In this document: piece after piece, positions 50,873 through 60,140 of the stretch
Position numbering within the stretch: the stretch's first letter is position 1
Layout: the number at the start of each line of letters is the position of its first letter
Source of the DNA: CAWIHA01 sp963835855
Lineage (GTDB): Bacteria; Acidobacteriota; Terriglobia; Bryobacterales; Bryobacteraceae
Assembly (NCBI GenBank): GCA_963835855.1
Contig: CAWIHA010000021.1
Coordinates: forward strand, 85,402 to 149,401
Length of the DNA: 64,000 nucleotides
Reading direction: 5' to 3'
The notes under the pieces: model-generated
Database searches by the model: none
What the model was told of the DNA's origin: nothing
What the model saw: the letters and a program-made list of their open reading frames with translations, nothing else
Made by a program: the position numbers and the translations under genes

Positions 50873-51913
50873 CTAGAATTGCCTCAAGAACCGCAAATCG
50901 CCGCTTTCGAGCAGCCGGATATCATCGATGCCGTACCGCATCATCGCCAAGCGCGTCAGGCCCAGGCCGAACGCAAATCCGTTCCATTCCTCCGGATCGA
51001 TGCCGCTCATGCGGAGCACGTTCGGGTGCACCAGACCGCACCCCAAGAACTCAACCCATCCGCCTTGCTTGCATACCGTGCAGCCCGGCCCGCCACAGAT
51101 CAGGCACTGGATATCGAGTTCGAACCCGGGCTCGACGAACGGAAAATAGCCGGGCCGCAGCCGCACCATCACTTCGCGGCGGAAGATATGGCTTAGCATC
51201 GTCTTCATGAAGTAGACCAGGTGCGCCACCGAGACCTCGCGGTCGATCATCATCCCTTCGAGCTGGTGGAACGTATGCTCGTGCGAGGCATCCACTTCCT
51301 CGTTACGGAATACGCGGCCGGGCGCAATCATCCGCAAAGGAGGCCCGAACCGTTCCATGCCACGCACCTGCACGGGCGACGTGTGCGTGCGCAGCAGGTT
51401 GCCATCGGTGAGCCAGAAGGTGTCCTGCATGTCGCGCGCCGGGTGATCCGGCGGGATATTTAGCGCGTCAAAATTATAATATTCTGTCTCGACCTCCGGC
51501 CCGCCCAGCACCGCGAAACCGAGCGATGCAAACAGGTCCTCGATCTCGATCTGGACCTGCGTGATGGGATGAAGGCTGCCGGGGCGCGGGCCCGGCGCGG
51601 GCAGCGTCAGGTCCACCCACTCCGAGTCCAGGCGAACTGCGAGCGCCGCCTGTTCCAGTTGAGCTTTCTTGTTCTCGTACGCGCTCTCGATCGTCTCTTT
51701 CGCCGCGTTCCACAGCTTGCCGAAACGCGCGCGCTCATCGGGCGCCAGCGTGCCCATCTGCTTGCCGAGCAGTGCCAGCGCGCCCTTGCGGCCGAGCACC
51801 TCGACCCGCACCGCTTCGAGCTGGTCGAAGTCGGCGGCCGCCTCAATTCGGGCACGCGCACGGGCCTCGATCTCGCTCAGGGTAGATTGCAGCGATACGC
51901 TAGATTCCGCCAT
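50873..51913 (-). CDS. pheS: phenylalanyl-tRNA synthetase alpha subunit
   Basis: 346 residues. An N-terminal coiled coil is followed by the class II core: motif 2 MIAPGRVFRNEEVDASHEHTF, phenylalanine-site FFVEPGFE-like segment FPFVEPGFELDIQC and motif 3 GLGLTRLAMMRYGIDDIR. It forms the catalytic alpha2beta2 enzyme with PheT, the next gene. Confidence 0.98.
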   Translation of the reverse strand: MAESSVSLQSTLSEIEARARARIEAAADFDQLEAVRVEVLGRKGALALLGKQMGTLAPDERARFGKLWNAAKETIESAYENKKAQLEQAALAVRLDSEWVDLTLPAPGPRPGSLHPITQVQIEIEDLFASLGFAVLGGPEVETEYYNFDALNIPPDHPARDMQDTFWLTDGNLLRTHTSPVQVRGMERFGPPLRMIAPGRVFRNEEVDASHEHTFHQLEGMMIDREVSVAHLVYFMKTMLSHIFRREVMVRLRPGYFPFVEPGFELDIQCLICGGPGCTVCKQGGWVEFLGCGLVHPNVLRMSGIDPEEWNGFAFGLGLTRLAMMRYGIDDIRLLESGDLRFLRQF

Positions 51914-52075
51914 CGTGTGGGAAAGTCCTTATTCTAGCAGGGTGCTGAAGAACTCTCTTCTCGAGCCGTCTTCGCGTGGCAGCGTAGCCCGGATGCCTGT
52001 GCCACATCAACCGCTTCGAGCCTCCCCCAGCCCAAGCCTTGAGTCTGTGCGGGAGCTTGTCAGCACCTCGTAGTC

Positions 52076-52543
52076 TTATTGCGCTGCCGGCACAAACATT
52101 TCCGGCGTTTTGGCGAGTTCCCAACCCAAGTGATTGATGTAAAGGCGCAGCACCGGCTCGGGGTAAACGCTGCGAAACCTCTCGTAGACGCGCTGCTGCC
52201 AGCCCTCGGTGAGATACGGCGTGGCATCGACGTCCTTCTGGAAAAATCCGTCCTGGTTGGGAATGCCGAGGAAGTTCAGCACATCCTGGATCAGATCCAG
52301 GTGGCACATCAGCACCGACTGTGCCAGATCCTTGGCAAAGTCCTCGTCGCGCTCGCCCAGCCGCGCCCACAACCGGGGCGCCGCCTTCCGCAAGCTCTCC
52401 GTGTTGAGCTTGGCCAGATGCGCGCGCGTTTTGAGCGGTTCGTAAAGCTGGTACGTCTTCAGTTTCCCGATCGAGATCTGGCGAACGAGCTGCGCAAATG
52501 CATCCTCGCCAAGCGACAGAAATACCTCACTCAGCACCATCAT
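52076..52543 (-). CDS. conserved hypothetical protein
   Basis: 155 residues, soluble and helical, with no motif I recognise (FAQLVRQISIGKLKTYQLYEP; LNTESLRKAAPRLWARL; HLDLIQDVLNFLGIPNQDGFF). Codon use and composition match neighbouring housekeeping genes, and the sequence reads as a well-conserved protein rather than a chance frame. It is upstream of pheS on the same strand (160-bp gap), so co-transcription is possible. Confidence 0.65.
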   Translation of the reverse strand: MMVLSEVFLSLGEDAFAQLVRQISIGKLKTYQLYEPLKTRAHLAKLNTESLRKAAPRLWARLGERDEDFAKDLAQSVLMCHLDLIQDVLNFLGIPNQDGFFQKDVDATPYLTEGWQQRVYERFRSVYPEPVLRLYINHLGWELAKTPEMFVPAAQ

Positions 52544-52755
52544 CGCCAGCGTAGCATAACGATTGCGGGAACCGGTCTCATAAACGGCGGCATCATCAAC
52601 GGTGGAGACCTGCTCCGGCGCCCTGTCTTCAGCAGGTCGCCGCCCGCTTCGGAGATTTGTGAGACTGGCTGTAACGCTCAGGCGGGGGAAACGGGAGCGA
52701 GGTATGCGCGGGAGGAGCCACTCAAGACTCCTCCCGCAAAGGTTACATCACTCAA

Positions 52756-54340
52756 CTAAAACGCCTTGAAGATCCCGCTGTATTGCTGTGCGCTGGAAGA
52801 GACGCCACTGCAACTGCCGGATGCCGGCGGCCCAGTTGCCCCGCCGGGGCAAGGATAGTCGCGCGTCGCCGACCAGAACGAAAGGAAGCCGAAGCCGTAA
52901 GTGTGCGCATCGCTCACCAATTGGGAAGCATTCGCGAGAGTGAACACTTCGTTAGAGTTGTCGTTCTGTCCGATCATCGGCGTGATGCCGACCTTAGCGG
53001 CCATTTGTGCGTAGTTCGTGTTCGAGTATACGTTCTCGAGTTGGTCCGCCGTTGACCACGCGCCGTAGAGCGCGGCCACTTCCATCTGGCCGCCGTTGTC
53101 GTACGACCCGCCGAAGTCCATCGCCATGATGTTGACGGTGCTGAGGTTCACACCCTTGGAGATGGCATCCTGGACCACAGCGAGAGCGTTCGACATCAAT
53201 CCGTTATTCAACACGGGCAGCGTGTACGATACCTGCAAGCCGGGATTCGCCGACTGCAAGCCTGCCACGGCCGAGTCCCGCAATGCGTAGCTGGAGAGCC
53301 CGCCGCCTTCGATGTCGAAATCGACGCGCTTCAGCGAGAACTGCGTGACTACCTTCTGGTACTGGGCCTGCACCGCGGAGGCACTGCCGCAGGACGAAGC
53401 TCAGTTCCGTGCCGGCTGAGCCGCCGAAGGAGACGACCACGTCGCCGCCAGCCGCCCGCAGGGAAGCGATGTCGGATACGTACAGGTTGGCCAGCGGAGT
53501 CGTGCCCGCCCACTCCGCGTTACAACCTCCGCCATCCTGAACGAAGGCCAGCGTGTAGTGGCCGCCCGTGGCGGAGGCATTCGAGGTCAGATTGTAGCCC
53601 ATGGTCACATCGACGTAGGGCGCAAACAAGCGGCTGGACGCCTCACCAGGGGGCGTTCCGCAGTATCCGACAATGTTCCACGGGCCGCCCGCCACCGGAA
53701 CATTATTTTGCGTCCAGTATGCGGCCATCCAGATGAAGCCCTGGTATGCGACCAGCTGGCCACCTGAATAGGCCGTTGTGGCGCTCCAGGGTGCTGCGCT
53801 GCAATTGGCTGGAGGCGGTGTGGATGTGATCGTGGGGGTTGCGGTTCGCGTTGCGGTTGCGGTGGCTGTCCGGGTCGCCGTAGCCGTTGCAGTTCGCGTT
53901 GCAGTGGCGGTCGCGGTTCGCGTTGCAGTCGCGGTCCGGGTCGCGGTTGCGGTAGCTGTTCGCGTGGCCGTTCCAGTTGCGGTTCGCGTCGCAGTCGCCG
54001 TTGCGGTTCGTGTTGCAGTCGCAGTCCGCGTCGCGGTTGCGGTAGCCGTTCGGGTCGCTGTCGCGGTCGGCGTTGGCGTGGGGCCGCTGGTGCATGTGCC
54101 TACCAACGACCAGCCCGCCGGCCAGTCAATCGGGTCCCAGTTGGGTGCGGCGTTATTATTTGCCTGAAGACATTTGTATTCCGAGCCTTGGTAGGTGACC
54201 AGTTCACCCACCGTGTAGCTACCGCCAGCGGCCCAAGCGGTCACGCCTGAGCAGTTGACTGACTGCGCGGAGGCAACTGCCAACAGGGCGAGCAGCGCTC
54301 CGAAAATGCCAAGTGTGAGCAGGGGTATTCTTTTCTTCAT
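52756..54340 (-). pseudogene. secreted GH18 chitinase-like protein, frameshifted
   Basis: Starts at 54340 with GAGGAG upstream. A signal peptide (LLTLGIFGALLALLAVASAQ), a CBM5/12-like module (TAWAAGGSYTVGELVTYQG), a long Thr/Ala/Arg linker, a second chitin-binding-type module and a GH18 barrel follow. The frame breaks at about 53401 after GGSAGTEL; the continuation ASSCGSASAVQAQ is in the next frame down to 52756, and holds the catalytic VDFDIE. One extra base explains it. The intact protein would have been about 527 residues. It could be a true inactivation or a base-call error. Confidence 0.8.
53830..54090 (-). repeat. Thr-Ala-Arg linker repeat tract
   Basis: A roughly 260-bp run of degenerate 6-bp to 18-bp units encoding TATATR-type repeats. 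The opposite strand is also open (Val/Ala/Arg repeats), which is an artefact of the repeat. Confidence 0.8.
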
Positions 54341-54490
54341 TCAGATCTCCTCAATCTGAGGCTTTCTTCAACCAGGGACAACGCCCCTCTTAGCCAAGCG
54401 GACAGAATGAGCCATCGTCCGGGCTACCAGCTTGAAACTTCTACCAATTGCGCTTCAATTACGCCCTACGTTATTTCAAAACGGGCTGGG
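54341..54490 (-). promoter_or_regulatory. conserved structured leader of the frameshifted chitinase gene
   Basis: Nearly the same sequence precedes the next paralogue (56192-56342). On the transcribed strand TAGCC-CGGAC and GTCCG-CTT-GGCTA (within 54391-54426) form a hairpin with loop GATGGCTCATTCT, followed by a smaller AGGG/CCCT hairpin and the GAGGAG. The block is about 150 bases, roughly 85-90% identical by eye, with a core of over 50 bases near-identical. It may be a promoter, a regulator site or a cis-acting RNA. I do not match it to a known riboswitch. Confidence 0.5.
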
Positions 54491-54616
54491 CAGCCGCAGG
54501 TGTCATCTCCTAGCTAGCCGGCCAAGTATCGTCGAATGTCCACCACTGGCCACCCGCCCCAAAAGGACCTTGATGGCGCCAGCGGAAGAACGAATCCCCC
54601 GCTGGCGCTTATTTGG

Positions 54617-56191
54617 TTAATTCGCGCCGCAAGCGGACTTGATTGCGCTCGCGTATGTCGCGCCCGTGTCGCGGTCGAGCGACCAGTAGCGGATGCCCGC
54701 TACGCCGTTGGATTTGATCCAACTGCACACCGTGGTGACGTTGGCCATGGTGAACGCCGCGCCTCCGTCGTCGGTGGGAACTTCCAGAGTGACTTCGATG
54801 TGGCCGTACGGAATGCCGAACTGCGAGTTGACCGCCTCCATGGCTGCGATGGCGGACTGCCCCATTTCGCAAACGCCGCCCACTACAGTGCAATAAGTGG
54901 GATTAGGCGAGCCGAAGTCGAACGCCATCGGGTTGACCGTATAGTTGCCGCCCAGTCCCGATGACTTGATCGCGTTCACGACCGCGACGCCCGTCGAGTT
55001 CAAAATCGGATTCGCGGCGGTGCTGCCAAACGAGGCCAAGGTGAAGCTGAAGCGCAGGTTGGGATATGACGATTCCGCTCCTTTGGCGGCGTTGACCAGA
55101 TCGTTAATGACCCCTTGCGATTGGCCGGTCTCGATATCGAAGTCGACGCCGAGCATGTTGGACGAGTAGTAGGTGCTAATGAAACTACCCAGGCTGCCAG
55201 GACAATCGAACGAGCCTGCGGCGCCGCCCGTGCTGATGATGTAATCCTTGCCGGCACTGGTGAACTGCGAAACGTTCGAGGCCTCCAGGGCAGGCGAGAT
55301 GCCGGCCCAGGTTTCCGATCCGCAGGTGCCCGTGGCAAACGACCAGATCAGCGTTTTATTCGGCATGGCTTGGGTGACCGGCACGCTGGATCCGGTAATG
55401 GTGGTCTGCTGCGCACCGGTATTCCAGTTCGCATCCACCGTCACGTCCTTGTAAGGAGCGAAGATGAACCCGGAAGCCGAGCAATTGACCTGGCACGGCG
55501 TTGGCGTCGCCGTCTGTGTGGCCGTCCGCGTCGCAGTGCCAGTCGCGGTCCGCGTCGCGGTAGCTGTTGGCGTCGGTGTTCCACCACCGCCAGTGCAACT
55601 TCCGTCCGAAATCCATGGCTCGCCGCTGCCGGCAGGCCCGTTATTGGTGTCCGGTTCAGAACCCTGGCTCCAATAGGCGGCCGTATAGTTCACGCCGTTG
55701 TAACTGACCGTCGCGCCACCGTTGTAAGCCGTGGTGGAACTCCAGGCCGGGTAGCAGGAACCGCCGGTCGAAGTCGGGGTCGCGGTCGCTGTCCGCGTTG
55801 CCGTGGCGGTAGCTGTTCGCGTTGCCGTGCCGGTAGCTGTTCGCGTTGCCGTCCCGGTTGCGGTCCGCGTTGCCGTCCCGGTTGCGGTCCGCGTTGCCGT
55901 CCCGGTTGCGGTCCGCGTCGCTGTAGCCGTGGGACCGCTGGTGCAGGTGCCGACTAGCGACCAGCCTGCCGGCCAGTCAATCGGGTCCCAGTTGGGCGCG
56001 GCGTTATTGTTTGCCTGAAGGCATTTGTATTCCGAGCCTTGATAGGTGACGAGTTCGCCTACGGTGTAATTCCCGCCGGCGACCCAGGCCGTCACGCCCG
56101 AGCAGTTGACTGACTGCGCGGAGGCAACTGCCAACAGGACGAGTAGTGCTCCGAAAATACCAAGTGCGAGCAGGGGTGTTCTTTTTTTCAT
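54617..56191 (-). CDS. secreted GH18 chitinase-like enzyme
   Basis: 524 residues. The start has GAGGAG upstream. Order: signal peptide, CBM5/12-like module (VNCSGVTAWVAGGNYTVGEL), Thr/Ala/Arg linker (100-140), second module (YPAWSSTTAYNGGATVSYNG), a second short linker, then a GH18 barrel. The catalytic signature is LGVDFDIETGQ near residue 350 (DxxDxDxE variant). It probably degrades chitin or a related GlcNAc polymer outside the cell. It is the middle of three tandem paralogues. Confidence 0.9.
   Translation of the reverse strand: MKKRTPLLALGIFGALLVLLAVASAQSVNCSGVTAWVAGGNYTVGELVTYQGSEYKCLQANNNAAPNWDPIDWPAGWSLVGTCTSGPTATATRTATGTATRTATGTATRTATGTATRTATGTATRTATATATRTATATPTSTGGSCYPAWSSTTAYNGGATVSYNGVNYTAAYWSQGSEPDTNNGPAGSGEPWISDGSCTGGGGTPTPTATATRTATGTATRTATQTATPTPCQVNCSASGFIFAPYKDVTVDANWNTGAQQTTITGSSVPVTQAMPNKTLIWSFATGTCGSETWAGISPALEASNVSQFTSAGKDYIISTGGAAGSFDCPGSLGSFISTYYSSNMLGVDFDIETGQSQGVINDLVNAAKGAESSYPNLRFSFTLASFGSTAANPILNSTGVAVVNAIKSSGLGGNYTVNPMAFDFGSPNPTYCTVVGGVCEMGQSAIAAMEAVNSQFGIPYGHIEVTLEVPTDDGGAAFTMANVTTVCSWIKSNGVAGIRYWSLDRDTGATYASAIKSACGAN
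55770..55935 (-). repeat. Thr-Ala-Gly-Arg linker repeat tract
   Basis: Degenerate repeats of about 24 bp encoding RTATGTAT-type units, in the middle chitinase gene. Confidence 0.75.
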
Positions 56192-56342
56192 GCAGATCTC
56201 CTCAATCTGAAGTTTTCTTCAACAAGGGACAACGCCCTTTTAGCCAAGCGGACAAAATGAGCCATCGTCCGGGCTACCAGCTTGAAACTTCTACCCATTG
56301 CGCTTCCATTACGCGCTACGTCATTTTTTCCAATAAGCTGGG
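56192..56342 (-). promoter_or_regulatory. conserved structured leader of the middle chitinase gene
   Basis: The second copy of the block seen at 54341-54490. The hairpin at 56241-56276 is kept in full (TAGCC/GGCTA and CGGAC/GTCCG), with one loop change (ATTTT for ATTCT). The downstream AAGGG/CCCTT hairpin is also kept. The third paralogue (start 58474) lacks it. Confidence 0.5.
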
Positions 56343-56344
56343 CA

Positions 56345-56373
56345 GCCCCAGGAAAGCTTCTCTTCCCTGGGGC
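56345..56373 (-). terminator. hairpin after the large chitinase gene
   Basis: An 8-bp GC-rich stem (56345-56352 with 56366-56373) about 35 bp past the stop at 56408 on the minus strand. There is no T-run directly after it, so termination is uncertain. Confidence 0.35.
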
Positions 56374-56407
56374 CACCCTTACTACTCTCAGGACTTGCTG
56401 TTTCTCG

Positions 56408-58474
56408 CTATGGGAGGGCGCTGGCAATAGGACTCATCAGAGTGCCATTGTCGCCGGACATCTCCCAAATCATGACCCCGAGCAGACCCCTGCTCTTCAA
56501 CCAGGTCATCTTCTGGCCGACCGACCAAGCATCGTCGAACGTCCACCACTGGCCACCGGCCCCCGTGAAGCAGAATGCGGCCACCGCTGCCGTATCGTGA
56601 TAAATCGTGCAACCAGGAACGCCCGCAAACAGACCCGTCTGCGGCGACGGCGGGTAAGTGCTCCAGGTACCAGACAGTAGAGTGTCACAGCCGAATTGGC
56701 CGCAAGCCGCGTGCTTGCCACCAATCCCATCGACTGTGGCCCACTCGCCATTGCCGACGGTGCCCACTTCGACACCCTGCCAGCCCCGGCCATAGAACGG
56801 AATGCCGATGGTGATCTTCGATGGCGACACTCCCTGGCTGGTGTAGGTCGTGATGGCCGAATCATCGCTGAAATCACCCGTCCCGTGGGGGTCGCTGGAG
56901 ACAGCATAGAGTTGCGCTTGGTTGCCGGTCTGGTTCGGTTCCCACGTATCGTCGCTGCCGACGCCGTGGAAGTCGTAGCCCTGCACGTTGCCAAAATCCA
57001 GGTAGTTGAAGATCTGGGTCAAATCCCAGCCCTCGCTGATCTTCACGGGATCGGCCGGCAGGAACGCCGTCAGCAGGTACCCGCTGCCCTTCGCATTCAA
57101 CTCCGAGCGGAACTCCGCGAGAAGCGCCACCAAGTTGGCCTTGTCCGCCGTGCTGTAGTGGTTACCCGGATGGCCATTGGCATCACCCGGCCACTCCCAG
57201 TCGATGTCGAAGCCATCGAAGATCCCGGCTGCGCTGCCCGTGCCGCCGTAGCCGCTGTAGACCGGGAGATTGCCGTTGAGGTACATGTCGATGCAGGAGG
57301 CAACGAACTTCTTCCGCGAGGCGTCACTGGCAGCTACGTCGGAGAAGTACTTCGAGTACGTCCAGCCGCCGATCGACATCAGCACTTTGACGCCTGGGTG
57401 CGACGCCTTCCACTGCTTCAACTGGTAGAAAGCGCCAGACAGCGTCCCGGATGACCCGAGGTTGGTGTCGGCGTAGTCCGCGTAAGCGTCCCCGGCGCCA
57501 TCACCCTGATTCGGGTCCTCAGGATTAGAAGAGGTCGCCTTTACGACGCCGTTCAGGCAGGTGAGGTTCGTTGGGTCGATGTTCGTGAACGCGTAATTGA
57601 CGTGCGTGAGGCTGCCCGGCAGGGCCGAGGGGTAATACGCGCGGCCATAGACGCCCCACTCGATATAGTAACCGGCCTTCACGTGGCTACTGACCGGCGG
57701 CGGCGTCGGCGTCGGAGTCTGACCAATCGGGGTCGGGCTCGGTGTTGGGGTCGCCGTCCGCGTCGGAGTTGCGGTCGCAGTCGGCGTGGGAGTCACTGCG
57801 CAAGCGCCGTCCGAAATCCACGGCTGTCCGCTGCCAGCCGGCCCGTTGTTGGTCGATGGGTTCGAGCCTTGGCTCCAATAGGCGGCCGTATAGTTCACGC
57901 CGTTGTAGCTGACCGTCGCGCCGCCGTTGTAAGCCGTGGTGGAACTCCATGCGGGATAACAACCCGAGGCCGTTGAAGTTGCGGTCGCCGTGGCGGTGGC
58001 AGTCCGCGTCGCGGTTGCGGTCGCTGTCCGGGTCGCCGTCGCAGTTGAGGTTGCGGTTCGCGTCGCAGTCGCGGTTGCTGTCCTTGTCGCAGTGGCGGTC
58101 GCTGTCCGCGTCGCAGTGGCGGTCGCCGTCCGCGTTGCAGTTGCGGTTGCAGTTCGCGTCGCGGTCGCCGTTGCCGTCCGGGTGGCGGTTGCGGTCGCGG
58201 TTGGCGTCGGCGTGGGGCCGGTGGTGCAGGTGCCGACTAGCGACCAGCCACCCGGCCAGTCAATCGGGTCCCAGTTGGGCGCGGCGTTATTGTTTGCAAT
58301 GACGCATTTGTATTCCGAGCCTTGATACGTGACGAGTTCGCCTGCGGTGTAATTGCCGCCGGCGGCCCAGGCCGTCACGCCCGAGCAATTGACTGACTGC
58401 GCGGAGGCAACTGCCAACAAGAGCAGCAGCGCTCCGAGGGTACCTAAAATGAGCAGGGGTGTACGCTTTTTCAT
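56408..58474 (-). CDS. secreted GH18 chitinase, full catalytic motif
   Basis: The start at 58474 (MKKRTPLLILG) has AGGAG six bases upstream; the 21 codons before it are non-coding. 688 residues: signal peptide, CBM5/12-like module, long Thr/Ala/Arg linker (110-195), second chitin-binding module (YPAWSSTTAYNGG), short Pro/Thr linker, then a complete GH18 domain with KVLMSIGGWTYSKYF and the catalytic FDGFDIDWEWPG near residue 420, ending in WTFDDAWSVGQKM. It is an endo- or exo-chitinase acting on insoluble chitin. First of the three tandem genes in transcription order. Confidence 0.95.
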   Translation of the reverse strand: MKKRTPLLILGTLGALLLLLAVASAQSVNCSGVTAWAAGGNYTAGELVTYQGSEYKCVIANNNAAPNWDPIDWPGGWSLVGTCTTGPTPTPTATATATRTATATATRTATATATRTATATATRTATATATRTATATATRTATSTATATRTATATATRTATATATATSTASGCYPAWSSTTAYNGGATVSYNGVNYTAAYWSQGSNPSTNNGPAGSGQPWISDGACAVTPTPTATATPTRTATPTPSPTPIGQTPTPTPPPVSSHVKAGYYIEWGVYGRAYYPSALPGSLTHVNYAFTNIDPTNLTCLNGVVKATSSNPEDPNQGDGAGDAYADYADTNLGSSGTLSGAFYQLKQWKASHPGVKVLMSIGGWTYSKYFSDVAASDASRKKFVASCIDMYLNGNLPVYSGYGGTGSAAGIFDGFDIDWEWPGDANGHPGNHYSTADKANLVALLAEFRSELNAKGSGYLLTAFLPADPVKISEGWDLTQIFNYLDFGNVQGYDFHGVGSDDTWEPNQTGNQAQLYAVSSDPHGTGDFSDDSAITTYTSQGVSPSKITIGIPFYGRGWQGVEVGTVGNGEWATVDGIGGKHAACGQFGCDTLLSGTWSTYPPSPQTGLFAGVPGCTIYHDTAAVAAFCFTGAGGQWWTFDDAWSVGQKMTWLKSRGLLGVMIWEMSGDNGTLMSPIASALP
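57975..58215 (-). repeat. Thr-Ala-Arg linker repeat tract
   Basis: A run of degenerate 6/24-bp units encoding TATATATR repeats in the large chitinase gene. Prone to slippage and to assembly collapse. Confidence 0.8.
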
Positions 58475-58828
58475 TGAATCTCCTGAAGAAATGGGATGTC
58501 CTGACAAGGGAGGGGTTGGCACACTCAGACCACCCAAAACACAGCCGGGACAACATCCGACCGGATGAGTCTACACCAGAATGCGCGCCGTGGCAATGAG
58601 ATATTTACTGGTTGGTATCCTAATAGGGCAAAATGATCCCGCGGGGCTGGAGGGCTCTCCGGGTTTCCCAGACTCACCCCCCTCTGGTAGCGTGCGGCAA
58701 ATTCCCACCCCGCCGCACCTACCCCCGCATAGGTGTGGGCTGGCGGCGCGCGGCCCGGCGCGCTTGGGTTGCCGCCAAATGACTGATGCCGCCCGGCTGG
58801 TACAATTAAGTGGTCTCGGTCCGAAAGC
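58475..58828. other. divergent intergenic region, chitinase / purA
   Basis: No gene. A TACAAT hexamer at 58801-58806 lies 22 bases before the purA ATG and may be its -10 box; no good -35 is apparent. The AGGAG of the chitinase gene is at the left edge. Confidence 0.5.
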
Positions 58829-60130
58829 ATGAACAATATCATTGTGCTTGGTGCGCAGTGGGGTGACGAAGGGAAAGGAAAGGTTGTCGACCTTTTCTCC
58901 GACAAGTTCGACATCGTCACCCGGTATCAGGGCGGGCACAACGCCGGACATACGGTGCGCATCGGCGATCGCAAGATCATCCTGAAGCTCGTGCCGGCGG
59001 GCATCCTGCGCCAGCGCACGCAGACGGTCATCGGCAACGGCGTGGTGATCGACCCGGTGGCGCTGATCGAGGAAATCGACAGCCTTGAGGCGGCGGGCGT
59101 CCAGGTGCAAGGGCGCCTGTTCGTCAGCAACCGCGCGCACGTCATCCTGCCGTTCCACCGCATGCTGGAAAAGCTCTCCGAGTCCCGTCCCGGGCGCGCA
59201 ATCGGAACCACTTCGCGCGGCATTGGCCCGTGCTATGAGGACAAGGCCGGCCGGCGCGGCATTCGCATCTCAGACCTTCTGGATCCCCAGAGCTTCCGCG
59301 GCCTTTACAACGCCCTCGCTGAAGATAAAGAAATCATCCGCGCGGCGTTTCACCTGGGTGAGCGCATCGACGCGGCACAGGCGCGGGAGCAGTACCTAAA
59401 CCTAGGCGCGCGCCTGGCGCCGATGGTTTGCGACACCGCGTTGCTGCTCAATCGGGCGATGGATGCCGGCAAGCGCGTGCTGTTTGAGGGCGCACAGGGC
59501 ACGATGCTCGATGTCGATCACGGGACGTATCCGTTCGTCACCTCATCGAGTGCGGGTGCGGGTGGAGCGTGCACCGGTACAGGTGTCGCTCCGACCCGGA
59601 TCGCCGGCGTGATCGGGGTCTCCAAGGCGTACATCACGCGCGTCGGCGGCGGGCCGTTTCCTACCGAGGCGCGCGACGCGAGGGGCGATCAGCTGCGGAC
59701 CATCGGCGGCGAGTTCGGCGCCGTTACCGGCCGGCCGCGGCGCTGCGGTTGGTTCGACGTCCCGCTGCTGCGCTACACCGCGATGATCAACGGTTTCGAC
59801 AGCCTCATTATTACCAAGCTCGACGTGCTGGACAGCTTCACGGAGATCCCGGTCTGCACGGGCTACCGGCTCGGCGGCGTGGAAGCGTCCGAAATGCCTG
59901 CCACCACACAAGCGATCGCGGCGGTGGAACCCATCTACGAGAGGCTGCCGGGCTGGAGCGCTCCAACTGCAGGCCTAACGCGGTATCAAGACCTGCCCCC
60001 GCGCGCAAAGGATTACCTGAAGTTTCTCGAGGAACGGACGGGCGTCGAAGTAGGTTCGATCTCAACCGGACCGGAGCGCTCGCAGATGATGGTCGTGCCA
60101 GGCTCGCGCTTCGAGAGGCTGCTTGGATAG
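58829..60130 (+). CDS. purA: adenylosuccinate synthetase
   Basis: 433 residues. The N-terminal GAQWGDEGKGKVVDLFSDKFD is the GTP/IMP P-loop with catalytic Asp, then QGGHNAGHTV, the IMP-binding TTSRGIGPCYEDKA near 130, FEGAQGTMLDVDHGTYPFVTSS near 220 and the C-terminal GTP motif SISTGPERSQMM. It makes adenylosuccinate from IMP in purine synthesis. Single gene; convergent with the protease that follows. Confidence 0.98.
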   Translation: MNNIIVLGAQWGDEGKGKVVDLFSDKFDIVTRYQGGHNAGHTVRIGDRKIILKLVPAGILRQRTQTVIGNGVVIDPVALIEEIDSLEAAGVQVQGRLFVSNRAHVILPFHRMLEKLSESRPGRAIGTTSRGIGPCYEDKAGRRGIRISDLLDPQSFRGLYNALAEDKEIIRAAFHLGERIDAAQAREQYLNLGARLAPMVCDTALLLNRAMDAGKRVLFEGAQGTMLDVDHGTYPFVTSSSAGAGGACTGTGVAPTRIAGVIGVSKAYITRVGGGPFPTEARDARGDQLRTIGGEFGAVTGRPRRCGWFDVPLLRYTAMINGFDSLIITKLDVLDSFTEIPVCTGYRLGGVEASEMPATTQAIAAVEPIYERLPGWSAPTAGLTRYQDLPPRAKDYLKFLEERTGVEVGSISTGPERSQMMVVPGSRFERLLG

Positions 60131-60140
60131 CCGGAGCGCC

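Noticed and set aside
53778..54167. Long plus-strand frame of Val/Ala/Arg repeats across the chitinase linker (also at 55803 and 57990)
   Set aside because: It is the mirror of the Thr/Ala/Arg repeat tract on the coding strand. Periodic GC-rich repeats leave all frames open; there are no start signals and no domain.
54341..54490. Chitinase leader as a c-di-GMP-I riboswitch
   Set aside because: The conserved aptamer cores (GCACAGGGCAAACC, GGACGCAAAGCC) are not present, so no known class is assigned.
53830..58215. Repeat tracts considered as CRISPR arrays
   Set aside because: The units are short, degenerate, without unique spacers, and lie in frame inside protein linkers. No cas genes are present.
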